Positions 23,440-34,993 of a stretch of DNA of 64,000 nucleotides are shown here, in pieces. The stretch covers positions 620,001 through 684,000 of the forward strand of contig NC_070566.1 in the NCBI RefSeq assembly GCF_026914185.1, given 5' to 3'. The notes beneath the pieces were generated by a model. That model worked only from the letters and a program-made list of their open reading frames with translations. It ran no database searches and had not been told where the DNA came from. Every line of letters begins with the position of its first letter. Within the stretch, counting starts at the first letter, position 1. Source of the DNA: Puccinia triticina. Lineage: Eukaryota; Basidiomycota; Pucciniomycetes; Pucciniales; Pucciniaceae. The translations under genes were made by a program, and so were the position numbers.

Positions 23440-24983
23440 TTAGAAGTCTTCGTCCAATGAGAAGAGACCACCCCCGCCTGCTTCCTTGGCCTCTGCTCCG
23501 TCTTCGCCCCTCGACCGGGTCATCACTCCGGCCTTGGCGTAATCTGAAACCCGCTTCTCAAAGAAGTTCGTCTTTCCTGACAAGGAAATCATCTCCATAC
23601 TGTTGGGCGCAAGCGATGCGGGGGTGTATCAGCATGATGAAATCAATGCTCGCGCTGGTGTGGGATAAGAGTGAGACGTACAAGTCAAACGGATTGGTCG
23701 CATTGTAAAATTTCTCGTTGCCCAATGCCACAAGAAGTCGGTCAGCGACGAATTCAATATACCTAAGCAAATGAAGGGATATGAAGTGAGTGCTAGACCC
23801 TCGGGCAGGTACCATGAAGATTATACTGACTGGCACATCAGGTCAGCATTCATCCCGATGAGCTTGCAGGGGAGGGCGTCGGAGAGGAACTCCTTTTCGA
23901 TTTCGACAGCCTGGGCGATGATGGCTTGGACGGTGTCGGGATGGGGGCGACGTTCGAGGTGGGAAAAGAGTAGACAAGCGAAATCGGTGTGGAGACCTTC
24001 GTCTCGAGAGATCAGCTCGTTGGAGAACGTCAGGCCAGGCATCAGTCCGCGCTTCTTGAGCCAAAAGATCGATGCAAATGATCCTGATGAGTGTGTTGCC
24101 CAAGTGTCAAGTCAGTGGCATTTGTCAAGCGGAGTAGTCGGAGAGCAAAGCCAGGATGGTGAGAAAATCACCTGAGAAAAAGATGCCCTCGACAGCGGCG
24201 AACGCGATCAGTCGTTCACCAAAAGTCGATTTCTTGTCCGAGATCCAGGTGAGAGCCCAGTCGGCCTTCTTTCGGATACAGGGAATGGTATCGATGGCAT
24301 CGAACAGATGGCCGCGCTCGGTGGGCTCTCGCACGTAGGTGTCGATGAGCAAGGAATAGACTTCAGAATGAATGTTTTCCCTGGATGAAGTAGACGCGCG
24401 TCAGCATGATGAGCCAGGGGTGGGAGGGAGACGCGCGCGGGGGGTAGGACAGACATCATGATTTGGAAGCCGTAGAAGCAACGTGCTTCGGCTATCTGGA
24501 CCTCGCCACTGAATCTCTCGATGAGGTTCTCGTTGACGATCCCGTCGGAGGCGGCAAAGAAGGCGAGGACGTGTTTGATGAAGTGTTTCTCGTCGGCGTT
24601 CAGTTTGTTGTCCCAGTCGTGCATGTCCTTGGACAGGTCGATCTCCTCGGCCGTCCAGAAGGAAGCTTCGGCGCGTTTATAGGATGCCCAGATCTGGACA
24701 GGACGCGTTCGAGGCAGAGTAAGTGGGGTGTGTCCCTCTGGGGGGCAGGGATGGGGGAGGTGGGTGGACAGACCTCGTGGTACTTGATTGGGAAGAGCAC
24801 GAATCGGTGGCCATCCTCCTTGAGGAGGGGCTCTTGGCTGTCGGAGGTGATGTCGAGATTGCCGACGAAGCGGGTTCGGTCGATGGAGGTGCATGAGCTG
24901 ATGTGGTTGGAAGCTTCGTGGGCTGGTTTGTCGCCCAGGCTGAGGTTCTTGAGCGCGTTCTCTGGTTCGGAAAGGGACATCAT
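23440..24983 (-). CDS. RNR2: Ribonucleotide reductase small subunit (R2)
   Basis: Class Ia R2, which holds the di-iron/tyrosyl radical cofactor for deoxynucleotide synthesis. Six exons join in phase: 24983-24774, 24693-24455, 24380-24172, 24083-23831, 23762-23682 and 23599-23440, giving 383 residues (usual length about 390-400). Introns are 80, 74, 88, 68 and 82 nt. All cofactor residues are present: Asp120 ([10 protein letters not shown]), Glu151 and His154 (ENIHSEVY), radical Tyr158, Glu214 ([10 protein letters not shown]), Glu248 and His251 (RDEGLHTDF). The C-terminus ends FSLDEDF, the peptide that docks R2 to the large subunit. Two Met codons are adjacent at the start; the second is equally possible. 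The gene is divergent from the LYR gene, with only 230 bp between starts. Confidence 0.97.
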
Positions 24984-25213
24984 GATGTGATATGTATGTA
25001 TGTTGATATTGAGATATGGATGTGTGTGAGTGGATGGTGTGGTCAGTCGATGGGGTTCGAGATGGGCGATGGCGGTGGCGGTGGCGGGGTGGGGGTTTTG
25101 TTGTATGTCCATGTCCCCGGGGGGTTGTCCCTGCGCAGTGACTGTGCACTGGACCGGGGGGCCAGCTGGCCAGCACTCCTGCGCATGCAGCCAGGCTGCC
25201 CTGCCCAAAAGAA
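24984..25213. promoter_or_regulatory. Divergent promoter region between RNR2 and the LYR gene
   Basis: 230 bp between the two start codons. It contains a (GGCGGT)n-like stretch, CCCCGGGGGG, and the palindrome TGCGCAGTGACTGTGCA (25132-25148), which is one base different from the core palindrome of the CACTA MITEs. No MluI-type ACGCGT box, the usual cell-cycle element of RNR genes, is seen here. Function of the palindrome is unknown. Confidence 0.5.
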
Positions 25214-26672
25214 ATGGCCGCCCCGCCCGCCAGGTTCCGCCTGCCGCACTTCGGCCCGCGCAAGACCGCCGTTCCGAAGCGGCCACTCAAGCAGGCCGAG
25301 CTGCCCGCAGAGACCGCCGAGCTGCTCGGGCAGATCCAGACGATCATCCAGAACAGACCCCGGCTGTTCCAGACCACCCCACTCAGCCGGCCCAGACACT
25401 GGTGGCGGCTGCCCGCGCACCGACGGCCGACCCGGTGGTCCCTCTATCGCCATCTGCTCAGACACGCCGCCTGGCTCGACCACCAGCTCAGAACACCCTC
25501 CGTCCCCCAGCACCCACGCCCTGCCGCCTTCGCATCCACCCCCGTCCTGGCCAACCAGATCCGATCGCAGTTCAAGCAGCACAGAACCCTCAGGACCATC
25601 CCGCATACCCAGGAATTACTGAGACAGGCATATCTGGTTAGCAGTCCCTGCCTGCCAATCCATCTCCTGGATCGCCACCCTTGACCTGGACCATCCCGCT
25701 CTTCAAAAGCACAGCTGTTGACCAAACTCGTCGACGCCAAAGCTGGCGACCTCGACCAGCTCGACCAGCTCAAATCGTACCGGGATGAGTTGATAGAAGC
25801 CAGACATCGGAAGATTTGGGGCAAGACCTACAAGGCCCACCTCGTCAGTCCAGCCCACCTGGGCGCATTCCCCCCTCCGATCATCCCGATCAACTCGCTG
25901 ATTTGACTCGGAAAATTTTACAAGAATGCGCAAAAACCTCGCACGCCGATCATGACTGGGCGGTTCCTAAGACCCTCAGTTCTCAATGGTCCACTCCCGC
26001 GACTAGCCCATCAACCATTGCATGTGAGACCATCAATCTGGCCAAGGCTCTCATCGCTGCTGACTGGTGTTGGGTTCCTCGTGATGATCTCAACAGATTA
26101 GCATGATGATGAACTCTCGTCGCAAGAAACGCGAACGCAGGGTTGCCGAGCATCGCCATTTGAAGGATAAATTGGATACCGTCCGTCAGGAGCATCAGTT
26201 CGATTCGGCGCTTGGCCACGACCAGTCGGAAGCTATCGAGCAGGAACACAACAGAGAAGGTTTGTCTCTCAACACTCTCCTCTCTGTCCTCGTCCCCGCT
26301 CACCTGTCTTGTGTGGACTGGTTTAGTCAAAGGTATATTGGACCGGTTAAACGACATCAGTCGCAGTTTTACACTCGACAAAGAGCGAGAGAAGGTAAGG
26401 ATTTCGGATCACTTATTTCAAGGGGGAAATCGATTTCTGATATGTTTGGGTCAAATATAAAACAGAAAGTGTACAGTCGGGAGTTGTTAGACAAGATCGA
26501 AGCGGCCAGGCGGAGACGGCCGCGAGTGATGGAGCAGCGCAACCGATGGAAACGGATCAAGACCAGGATGGCCGAGCTGGAGGATGTGGTGGAGGACGAC
26601 CCGGAAGGCGGGCGGGAAACTGCCGAGGGCAAACGCTTCCGGATCCCCGAGCCTTCCTTCTGGCGGAAATGA
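25214..26672 (+). CDS. Complex1 LYR-domain protein, probably mitochondrial
   Basis: Six exons join in phase: 25214-25636, 25715-25843, 25925-26023, 26097-26259, 26327-26394 and 26466-26672, giving 362 residues. LYR proteins are small helical adaptors that bind acyl-carrier protein and assemble respiratory complexes or Fe-S proteins in mitochondria. The signature is [11 protein letters not shown] (residues about 75-85), followed by [12 protein letters not shown] and [21 protein letters not shown], matching the three-helix LYR pattern. The rest is a fungal-type extension: [14 protein letters not shown], a basic stretch RRKKRERR, then [13 protein letters not shown] and a charged tail. The N-terminus is basic and proline-rich, as expected for import. 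Which LYR subfamily is not clear. The splice sites were chosen because only they keep all six blocks in one frame. Confidence 0.7.
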
Positions 26673-27403
26673 TTACCATTTCCCCTCTGCTCGCCGAGAT
26701 ATCCTATCACGTATCTTGTCACCGGGGAAAATAAAGTTATCGGGTCGATTATTGCTGTCAATGTAGGAGTAGATTCTTGTTCAACAAGTCATATCTACTA
26801 GGCTAGCCCAGCTGTCGATATAGTCTCTTGATTTTTATGCTTGTCATGGATGAGTTTTTGGATCTGATGACCAGAGAACGCCACTGCAAGGCCAAAAGTA
26901 CATACATCAAAGAGGAAAGGCAATCGCCGCATAATGGTAACCAATTTCCAGATGTTGAATGACTAGGGCAAGTTCCATGATGCTGGATCTTGAGCGGATC
27001 AGCAGGTTGTGATAACCAAGAGTCACACTGTCACGAGCAAGCAGATACACGCATCTTCCAGTACATACCTGGCTCCAATTGGGTTCAGAACCGCGTCCAA
27101 TTCACGGTCACTACTTTTTTTTCTTTTTTTTTTTTCAAGACGGTGTCCGAGGCGTTCAGACCACATCTCACAGATCCGTGAAGGATTTACGCGCGAGCTG
27201 AGGACGGGCTTTTTAATCAAAGAGCACGCAAAGGGCAGAGGATAAGGGGGGCAAGAAGAGTTGTGTCAGTGAGCAGACCAGGACAGGGATAATGGCCCAT
27301 CCGACGGTCTCTCCCCCTCTCTGATCCCCAGTTCTTAGAAGCCCTCCTCCCCCAAGAACACCGAGTTCACGAACCCATCGCATATACACACACACACTGC
27401 ATC
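26673..27403. other. Intergenic between LYR gene and RTA1-like gene
   Basis: Contains T-rich runs (27113-27135). The plus-strand TATACACACACACACTGCATC just before 27404 is probably 5' UTR of the next gene. No other gene is supported. Confidence 0.5.
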
Positions 27404-28510
27404 ATGGCTGACTTCGCCGAGCCCGCTTACAACACCACCCTCGGCGCGCTCGCCGTGCCGTCCGTCCAGGCCGTCCCGGCACGCGACTTGCAGGACTTCT
27501 GGACGTTCAAAAACTCGTAACGCCCCCCCAGACTTTTTCTGCTTCTTGTCGTGGTTCTTGGGTCGCAAGCTGACAGCGGATCGGGCTTGGTTTGCCAGGC
27601 TCTTTAATGCCAGTCTTCCGCTCCTGGCCTGCGCTCTCTTCTTCACGTGTTCCTTCACCCATCTCTGCATCATCCTCATCACTAAGGTAAACCACTCCCT
27701 CTACTTTCTGCTAATTCATACATGAAGACCTGATCCTTGATGTTCTTTCCGTTCCAGAGGTTTTACATGTTACCCTTGGCTGCCGGCTGTCTCCTTGGAA
27801 TCATCGGCGAGATATTCAAAATAATCTGGTAAACATAACTTCTTCATTAGTTCATACATCTCTCCTCTAATTTTTTTTCTTTTCTTCTAGTGTCATTTCG
27901 TCTTCGCCCTCCCAGGCCTTGAATTACTACGTCCTATATTCGCTAGTCACCGACTTGGCCCCATGTCTATTCCTGACAAGTGTTGGATGGGTACGTTAGA
28001 ATTCCATGGGATGAGTGATATACATCGAACAGCTGAAGTAACGATGGTGAGCCGCAGATGGTCCGGCGGATGATAGAGGGCAGCGCGACGCCGGCGTGCC
28101 GGTATCCCTGGCCGGCAAGGATAGTTTCGCAGCAGATCATCACGCTCGAGATCTGTGCGTTCTCGCTGCAGTCGTACGGCCTGCTCGTGCAGGCGAACCC
28201 GCTGCTGTCCCGCTACTGGGCGCTCGCCAACCTGGTCACCGTGCTCGGCTCGGCCGTCGAGATCCTCAACGTTCTGGCCGTCTGGCTCTCGCTCCTCATC
28301 GTCACCCGCCGTCGTCCCGCGCTCTCGATCAGCTCCTTCGCTTCTTCCGCCGGCCATCACCAACAGTCCTCCACGAACTTCTCCGCGTTCGCCAAGCTGA
28401 TTGCGGCCTCCGTCGGCTTCGTCTTCATCCGCACCCTCTCTAGACTGGCCTTGCATGTCAAGAACGCTCAGCTCGAGCCGTTCAAGAACGAACTCCTGAG
28501 TAGATTACCT

Positions 28511-28541
<31 letters not shown>

Positions 28542-29425
28542 GATCGATGGGTACTGATTGATGATCGTCGACAGTTTTCTTGCTGGAAGGGCTTCCGCTC
28601 TCTCTCTGTGCGCTATTCCTGGTCGTCTTCCATCCCTGCCGATTCGACGGAGGGATCCGAGACCAGACGCCGTCATTTTTCTCGCCGGAGGTGGCGATCA
28701 TCGGTGGGCCGACGGGGCCCACCAGAGGGGGAGAGATGGAGGAGCAGCAGTCTCGCCAGACGGCCCTCGTCGACCCGCTCAAGCACGCCTCCGACTTCCA
28801 CGACGAGATGGGGCCCTTCTGGACCGTGCCCCTGTCCCCGCAGCAGCACCAGCCCGGCCTGCAGACGGGCATGTCGAAGCGGCCCTCGGCGCACGTCCGG
28901 CTGGTCGAGCCCGAGGGCGCCTGGCATCCTCGTCCGCCCGCCATTCCAGCCCATCGGCGGAGCGTCTCCGAGTCGAAGTCCTTCGAGCCGACGAGCACTG
29001 CCGTCGAGGCTCGTCGCTCCGAGCTCGACATCACGCGCTGCCGCCAGCCGAGCCAGGTCGAAGAAGAACTCCGCTCGCCCGCGGCTCAGACCGACGGCCG
29101 GCATATCCGTAGGCGGACGCACTCGGCAGTCTCGTTGGATAAAAACCCGCTCGGCATCGCCGAGTTTCATGCTGATCACGAGAAGAGCCCTCGCAGGAGT
29201 CCGTACAGCATTTCCTCCTACTACGATGGAGCATCCAAAAACCTGTAAGCCAGACTATGATTTGTCCCCAGTTAATTTCCACTGATCCTTTTTTGTTGTT
29301 TTTTGTTGTTGGGGATATAAAGTGCTAAGGACTGGGCGGATGAGATTTTCAGTAAGAACGTCGAGAGTCAGTTTGGGGCCTGGGATGAGGAGAGTGTGTA
29401 TTCTACAGAGGAAACAGGGAAATGA
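27404..29425 (+). CDS. RTA1-like seven-helix membrane protein
   Basis: Seven exons join in phase: 27404-27516, 27599-27686, 27758-27828, 27891-27990, 28058-28499, 28575-29244 and 29323-29425, giving 528 residues. Hydrophobic helices follow in order: LLACALFFTCSFTHLCIILI, FYMLPLAAGCLLGIIGEIFK, YYVLYSLVTDLAPCLFLTSV, ITLEICAFSLQSYGLLVQA, LANLVTVLGSAVEILNVLAV, a sixth near AKLIAASVGFVFIRTLSRLA, and LPLSLCALFLVVFHPCR. This order and the closing FHPCR-type motif fit the RTA1/RTM1 family of fungal plasma-membrane proteins linked to lipid translocation and resistance to toxic compounds. The last 170 residues are a polar, Ser/Arg-rich cytosolic tail longer than usual. The intron at 28500-28574 holds a run of about 26 A residues. 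Substrate unknown. Confidence 0.75.
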
Positions 29426-29599
29426 ATTTTGTCGAGATTAGAGCTTGTACATAAAAATCCATGATTGTGTAATTTATTTATCTGAGGGAGTGACTGCGCC
29501 CGCAGCTGGGTGATTACGTAAGCCAGGGTGCCCCGGGGCCCGGGCCGAGTCGAGCTGGAGCAGCAGCGCAACACTCCCAGCACCCACCAGCCACCAGCC

Positions 29600-31702
29600 A
29601 TGTCCAGCCCAGAACCAACCCAACACGAACAACAACAACAAGAACAACAACAACAACAAGAACAACAAGAACAAGAACAACAACAAGAACACGAACAAAA
29701 ACAAGAACAACAGAAGAAGAACTACACTGAACAGCTGTGCCAGCAGATCCACCAGCAGCTCAACCAGTCAACCAACGCACTCACACCCCAAGAACCACTC
29801 ATCCAGCAGATCATCAAACTCATCCAGCACAACAACCAGCACACCCTCAGCCTGTTCCAGACAGCAGTCCAGACACTGCTCACCGACGTCCTCGACTCAG
29901 TCCACACCCACTTCGCACTCGACCGGGCTCAGCAGCAGCTCAGCGAGATCGACCGACAGCTCATCTCCAACGCCAGCACCCCGGACAGGGACACGCGCAA
30001 CAGACGCCACGCAGCACTCAAGCAGCAGAAGAACCAGCTCAGCAGGCAGATCATCCAGCTCGAAACCCACAGAGAATACCAGCCAGCAGCGATCAGCAGC
30101 CTCATCCAGCCAGCCAGCGAACTACCCCCACCACCACAATCCCCACAATCCCCACAAGCAACACCACTCAACCCAAACATCCATCCCACCCTGCAGCAGC
30201 CGCCCCACCCACAGAGCCCCCCCATCCACCTCTTCCAAGCAGCATGCCAACCGACCGCAGAACCATCAGCAGCAGCACCATCATCAGCCTCCGCAGCACT
30301 CCTGCTCAGCACAAAACGCAAGAGGGCCGAACAGCCAGACGCAGCCCTCGACTACGACGAAGCCCTCCTCGACGAATTCTCGGTCCCAGACCATCTCAGC
30401 TACTCCCAATACCTCAAACGCTCCCAGCACCGCACACTCAACCTCCACCACTCCATCGCTCTCAACCCAACCCAAGAACACTCCTCCAACGACATCTCTG
30501 TCCAGCCGATCACCAGTAGCAGTCCTGCCCCCTCCAGCACTACCGACCCGAATTCCTCCTTCCTCCCCCATCCGACCCTCCTGGAAAACTACTTCAAACC
30601 GTGTATCAGCGGTGCTAAATCTTCGCGTCGTAAGCTATCTTCAAGTCGCGATCATCCCCCAACTCATATTGACCCCCCCCCCCCCCCCCACTCCGATTTC
30701 TGTCTAGGTCAATCTGCCATCCTTAGGAATCTAGTCAGGTAAGTATCAACACAGAACTTATATATATATATATGAAGACCAAAAAAATTGACATCAAAAG
30801 TGGCTTTGTTTAGTGCCGCATTAGGCAAGTTGATTTCCCATGTGACCAACAACCAACAGATGCACTGGCCCGGATCGGACACCGAAGAAAGGCTGGCGGC
30901 CATCGGCCTACAGATCGAGCTGGTGGGCGGCTCGAAGCTGACGACGGAGGTGATCCACAAGGGCCCGAAGAACCTGCAGCTGCAGCAATGCAAGCGGATC
31001 CTGCTCGAGCTCGAGCTCGGCCTGATCCGGCTCAAGCAGATCAAGGCCGTCCCGCGCCCGCTGCGCGGGGCCAAGAAGAGATTCAAGCCGCACGACTCGC
31101 CCCAGCCGCCCTCGTCCGGCGGCGGCGGCGTATCGCCCCATACTGCGCTGCGCCCGACGGACCACCACCCGCTCCTGCTCGCCGCTGGCCCATCATCGTC
31201 CAGCGCCGCGGCCCCGGACATCCTCGCCATCATGCCCGCCTCCAACGGATCCTCGGCCGAGCTTGTCCCGCCGCAGCCGGAGACCAACGACAGCCTGCTC
31301 GAGCCTAACGTGCTCGGCAAGAACTTCGAGAACTGCGACCCCGCCCTGCTCAGCCTCAGCCCCGCCTTCCCCAGCCTGCCCGCCCCCGACTCCACTCCCA
31401 CCACCACCAGCCGACCCGCACGCCAGCCCGACCTTCCCGCCCAACCTGGTTCAGTCAACCATCGCGAGCTTGTTAACCGGTACATGAGCTCCAACGTCCA
31501 CCCGAGCACCAACCCCTTCGGCGCCCACGCCGCCCTCGACCCCGCCCCTCTCCCGCCCCTCATCTCCACCCTCACACCCCCGCCGAAATCCTCCGTCGTC
31601 GCCGCCGCCGTCGCCGGCCAAATCGACCGCTTTCCCGACGGCGATTCCGAGGCGTTTATGGACTGCGACGACGACGACCAGGATATCATCCACATCCATA
31701 GC

Positions 31703-31734
<32 letters not shown>

Positions 31735-31930
31735 CGGCAGGAGCAGCAACCATACCCGGCGCAGCACTCGTGAGGACCATCTCGACGACGATGACGACGA
31801 CGACGATGATGATGATGATGATGATGGACATGGGCTCGGGCGCGGAGAGGATGGGAGGGATTACGGTCAGAAGGCGCGGGAGGAGAAGAGATTCGTGCTC
31901 GCCTCCGCCCATTCGAATCCCTCTCGATAA
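29600..31930 (+). CDS. Gln/Pro/Asp-rich hypothetical protein
   Basis: Two exons (29600-30738 and 30814-31930; 75-nt intron GTAAGT..TAG) give 751 residues. Residues 9-45 are a Gln/Glu tract; then a helical region QLCQQIHQQLNQSTN and RAQQQLSEIDRQLI; then Pro-rich linkers. The second exon starts with a conserved-looking segment (LGKLISHVTNNQQMHWPG, QLQQCKRILLELELGLIRLK) and ends with poly-Asn (CAACAA repeats at 31703-31733), poly-Asp (31780-31825) and a basic tail. No catalytic domain is recognised. Composition suggests a nuclear, disordered regulator, but that is inference. A C15 run near 30668-30682 lies inside the coding sequence and is a likely slippage point. It starts only 175 bp after the RTA1-like gene. 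Confidence 0.65.
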
Positions 31931-32480
31931 TCATATACAAGTTCTCTCTCTCTCTCTCTTTGTAGCACTCCTGCCTCCTATATACGTCACAGAACAACAT
32001 CACAAGATAATACGCTTCTCTTTTCCTCTTTCTTGATCTTCGCCATCCCTCCCTCTCTATTCCTCTTTTTTTCTGCCTGTGTAGGGCCAGGGATTGGGCT
32101 TTTTATTGGCCGCAGGGAGACGCACGCGCGGAGACCGCTTTTCTGTTCCTTTTCCTCGCCTCCCCTCGTACAAAACACCCCAAAATGTTACAAATCGTTT
32201 CGCGCTTTTCGCCCGGCGCTTCTGCGTTCGCTTCTTCTCGTAATCTAGATCTCGCGTTGTTGGCTTGTTTGTTTGGGTGGGGATGGGATGCCCATAGGTG
32301 AACGCGGTCGGGTGGGGGTTTTGCTGTGTGGCGTGACACAATTCCCTCGTTTCAGGAGCCGGGCGACCGGCGCGCCGGGGGCGTCTCGCCAAGTGAGCAT
32401 CAGAAAGAGGCCCTTGCAACCAGGACTATGTACAGCGGGTGCGCTGATGTTATTGGCACTACATTTTTTGTTGCAGAGGC
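31931..32480. other. 3' flank and intergenic DNA
   Basis: TCTCTCTCTCTCTCTTTGTAG (31945-31965) could be an intron end in the 3' UTR of the previous gene. The remainder, up to 32480, has only short overlapping ORFs and no recognised feature. Confidence 0.4.
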
Positions 32481-32608
32481 TCAGGCCACCGACCTGAAGT
32501 CATGAGATTGGCCACAGGGGTGGAAAATAGTTTCCAAGAATGATTGTGAAAGATGAAAATCAAAAGTGTGAAAATTATCCAATTTGTTGCAAATTGCTCA
32601 GAAATTTT
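32481..32608. repeat. Left flank of hAT insertion: fold-back family seen again at 54580-55615
   Basis: GAAGTCATGAGATTGGCCAC and GGGGTGGAAAATAGTTTCC...AAGAATGATTGTGAAA match CAAGTCATGAGATTAGCTGC and GGGGTGGAAAAGAAGTTCCC near 54584-54640. After the hAT element, 37068-37110 (CTCAGAATC...GTTTGAACCAAAGAG) continues the same family (compare CTCAGAATG...GTTCAAACCAAGGAG at 54704). The hAT element therefore landed in an older repeat. Confidence 0.6.
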
Positions 32609-32859
32609 AGGGATGCAAACGGGTCGGGTTCGGGTCGGAAATGGTGCCCAAACCCGACCCGACGTGAGCACCGGGTCGGGTCGGGTCGGGACAAAACTGC
32701 AAATGTACTGCCCAAACCCAAACCCATTAATGAGGAGTCGGGTCCGGGTTGGGTCTTGGGTTGACCCGACCATTTTCGCTGAATCATTCTCAGAAATGAG
32801 ACGTAGACTGTAAATTTTTCATAGGGAAAGAAAAAAAACAGACTAATATCGTGTATAGT

Positions 32860-33084
32860 AGGGGGTTTCAAAGTTGGCCAGATGCGACTTGCATGCACTT
32901 TTGCAAGTCGGTGTTCAAGTTCATTCTTGAACACCGAGTTGCAAAAGTGCATGCAAGCCACACTGTACTACACCCCCTAAGCCTGCTTGAATGTATTTTT
33001 TGAAATTTGGTGTTCAATAGAAGCCTTGAACACCAACTTGCAAAAGTGCATGCAAGTCGTGCATGGCCAACTTTGAATCCCCCT
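32860..33084. mobile_element. MITE, TTCAAA family copy 3 (225 bp)
   Basis: AGGGGGTTTCAAAGTTGGCC at the left pairs with GGCCAACTTTGAATCCCCCT at the right, with AGT duplicated (32857-32859 and 33085-33087). Inside, CTTGCATGCACTTTTGCAA and GGTGTTCAAG occur in both orientations. It lies between the hAT left end and the transposase stop codon. Confidence 0.85.
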
Positions 33085-33427
33085 AGTAGCTGAGTTCAAT
33101 TTTATAGAATTTATAGAGACAAAATGAATGAAATATTTGACAGATGTTAATCAATTTCCTCCGCCTTGGTATCAGGTTCTGGGTATAGACCGTCCTTGCA
33201 GCGGATCCAATCTTGCCCACAAATAAGGGCCTTGAGTGTTTCAGGCTTCAACCTGGTTCAATAGTCACAGAGTACTCTCCCACGTTGAGAATGCAGACTT
33301 GGAAGCAATCAATTTCATTGGAACCATTAATAAAGATCTAGCTAGCTTAGAGAGATTCGGAAATCTTCCACAGTGGGTGCTCCACCAGGTAAGAATCAAG
33401 AAACTTGAAGAATCATTCACAACTGGG

Positions 33428-33745
33428 GGTTCTTCACCCTGGGCAAATCACGGTCATGAGAGCTGTACAGGTTGCATGGTCCTGTATGCATGTCAGGTCA
33501 TGCAGGTCCTGTCACATATACATGACAAGCTGTCCGGATCATGACATGCAGCTCACATCTCCAACATGTCACATGCACAGTGACTGTGCAGAGGCTTTCA
33601 CAGACCTGTCAGCTACAGTTCACATACATGAAAGCCAGTCCTGCAAATGATGCATGACACAGGGCGCGGGAATTTTTTATGTGACATGCAGGACTGTGCA
33701 ACCTGTATGCCTGTCATGACCCCGGTTTGCCCGGGGTGCTTGACG
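33428..33745. mobile_element. Inverted-repeat insertion in the hAT transposase C-terminus
   Basis: Left CACCCTGGGCAAATCACGG and TCATGA; right, read inward, CACCCCGGGCAAACCGGGG and TCATGA. CAGGTTGCA also occurs in both arms. The palindrome TGCACAGTGACTGTGCA lies inside (33574-33590). Removing the block brings two hAT coding segments next to each other. Exact ends and TSD are not clear, so coordinates are within about 10 bp. Confidence 0.6.
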
Positions 33746-34993
33746 GTAAAGGTCAAGCTTGGCAGTTGTTGATACCACTTGGGTGGAGTGGATTGCGGAG
33801 ACATATTTCTTGAATTGCAAGTCAACATTGTCGTCATCTTGAGTCAAAGTTGGTTTATCAACTTGGGATTGATTTGTATTTGCAGATTCTCCATCCCCGT
33901 CTGGCTTTGTCTTCTTGGATAAGATTTTGCTAAACCAGGTCAAGAGGGTCTTTTTATAGAATCAATAGTACTTTCTGCTTCATTGGTACCAAGCTTGTCA
34001 GCAAGGAGGAATTCTATCATAGCCAGTTTACAGCAATTAAGGATCAAAAACAAGGTTGATTGCGGCAAAATCCTTCATTTTGTCCCAGTACTTGTCAAAT
34101 TTCTCTCTCCATTGGATTGATTAAGTCGATGAGATCTGCTTGGCCATTGTTTGAACTTGCTTTGAGTTGCACATCAATCCTTTTCATGTATTTATAAACA
34201 CCAGGAGCTGTTGGATATTTGGTCATAGTGAGTTTATTTGTTGCTACATAGTGGGTAGGAAAACAGAACAACCTTTTAGAGTATTATTCAGACAGTCACT
34301 AAAATAACTTCTAACTGGAGAATAATCCTCACCAGAATTGAATATTGCCAAAAATTCCTTCATAGTTGATATTTCCTGCCACTTGGTGGGGGTCAGGCAG
34401 TCAGTGAAGTTAGCATCTTGCAAGGCCAAGGTAGTGAAAGCATCCTTGTAAGGAATAGCTGATTTCACCATCAGATAAGTTGAGTTCCAGCGGGTCGGAA
34501 CATCAAGGGAGGGGAGGGCTTGCACTCCTTCAAGGCTAGCTAGCTCGATTGCCTCCTTGAAGAGCTGCTTGTGAGAAGGATTACTTCTAGCATATTGAAC
34601 AGCATCCCAAATCTTGTTGATCAAATAGGAGACGTGCTTGAGGCCATCCTTCACAATCAGATTGATTACATGAGCAGCACAACAAACATGGAAAAATTGT
34701 CCATTCATATTGGGTGGAACACTGCTTTGATCTTTCAGAATGGAGCAGATCTGAGCTAGGCCGATGTTGTTTGCAAGTGCGTTGTCCACGGACATAAAGC
34801 CAATCTTATTGTATATCTTCCATTCGGCAATAGTGGTAAGCAACTGCTCTGCAATGGCTAGACCGGTATGAGGAGTTAGAAAATGCTTAAAAGACAGTAT
34901 TCTTTTCTTGAGGTTCCAGTTGAAGTCGATGAAATGAGAAGTGATTACCATGAAAGGTGTCTGGTTTGATGAGGTCCAGACATCAGTTTTCAA

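Noticed and set aside
24463..24990. 175-residue plus-strand ORF opposite RNR2
   Set aside because: Shadow of the conserved RNR2 exons on the other strand.
28558..29285. Arg/Ser-rich plus-strand ORFs of 184 and 225 residues
   Set aside because: Alternative frames of the RTA1-like tail exon; the frame giving GLPLSLCALFLVVFHP joins in phase and the others do not.
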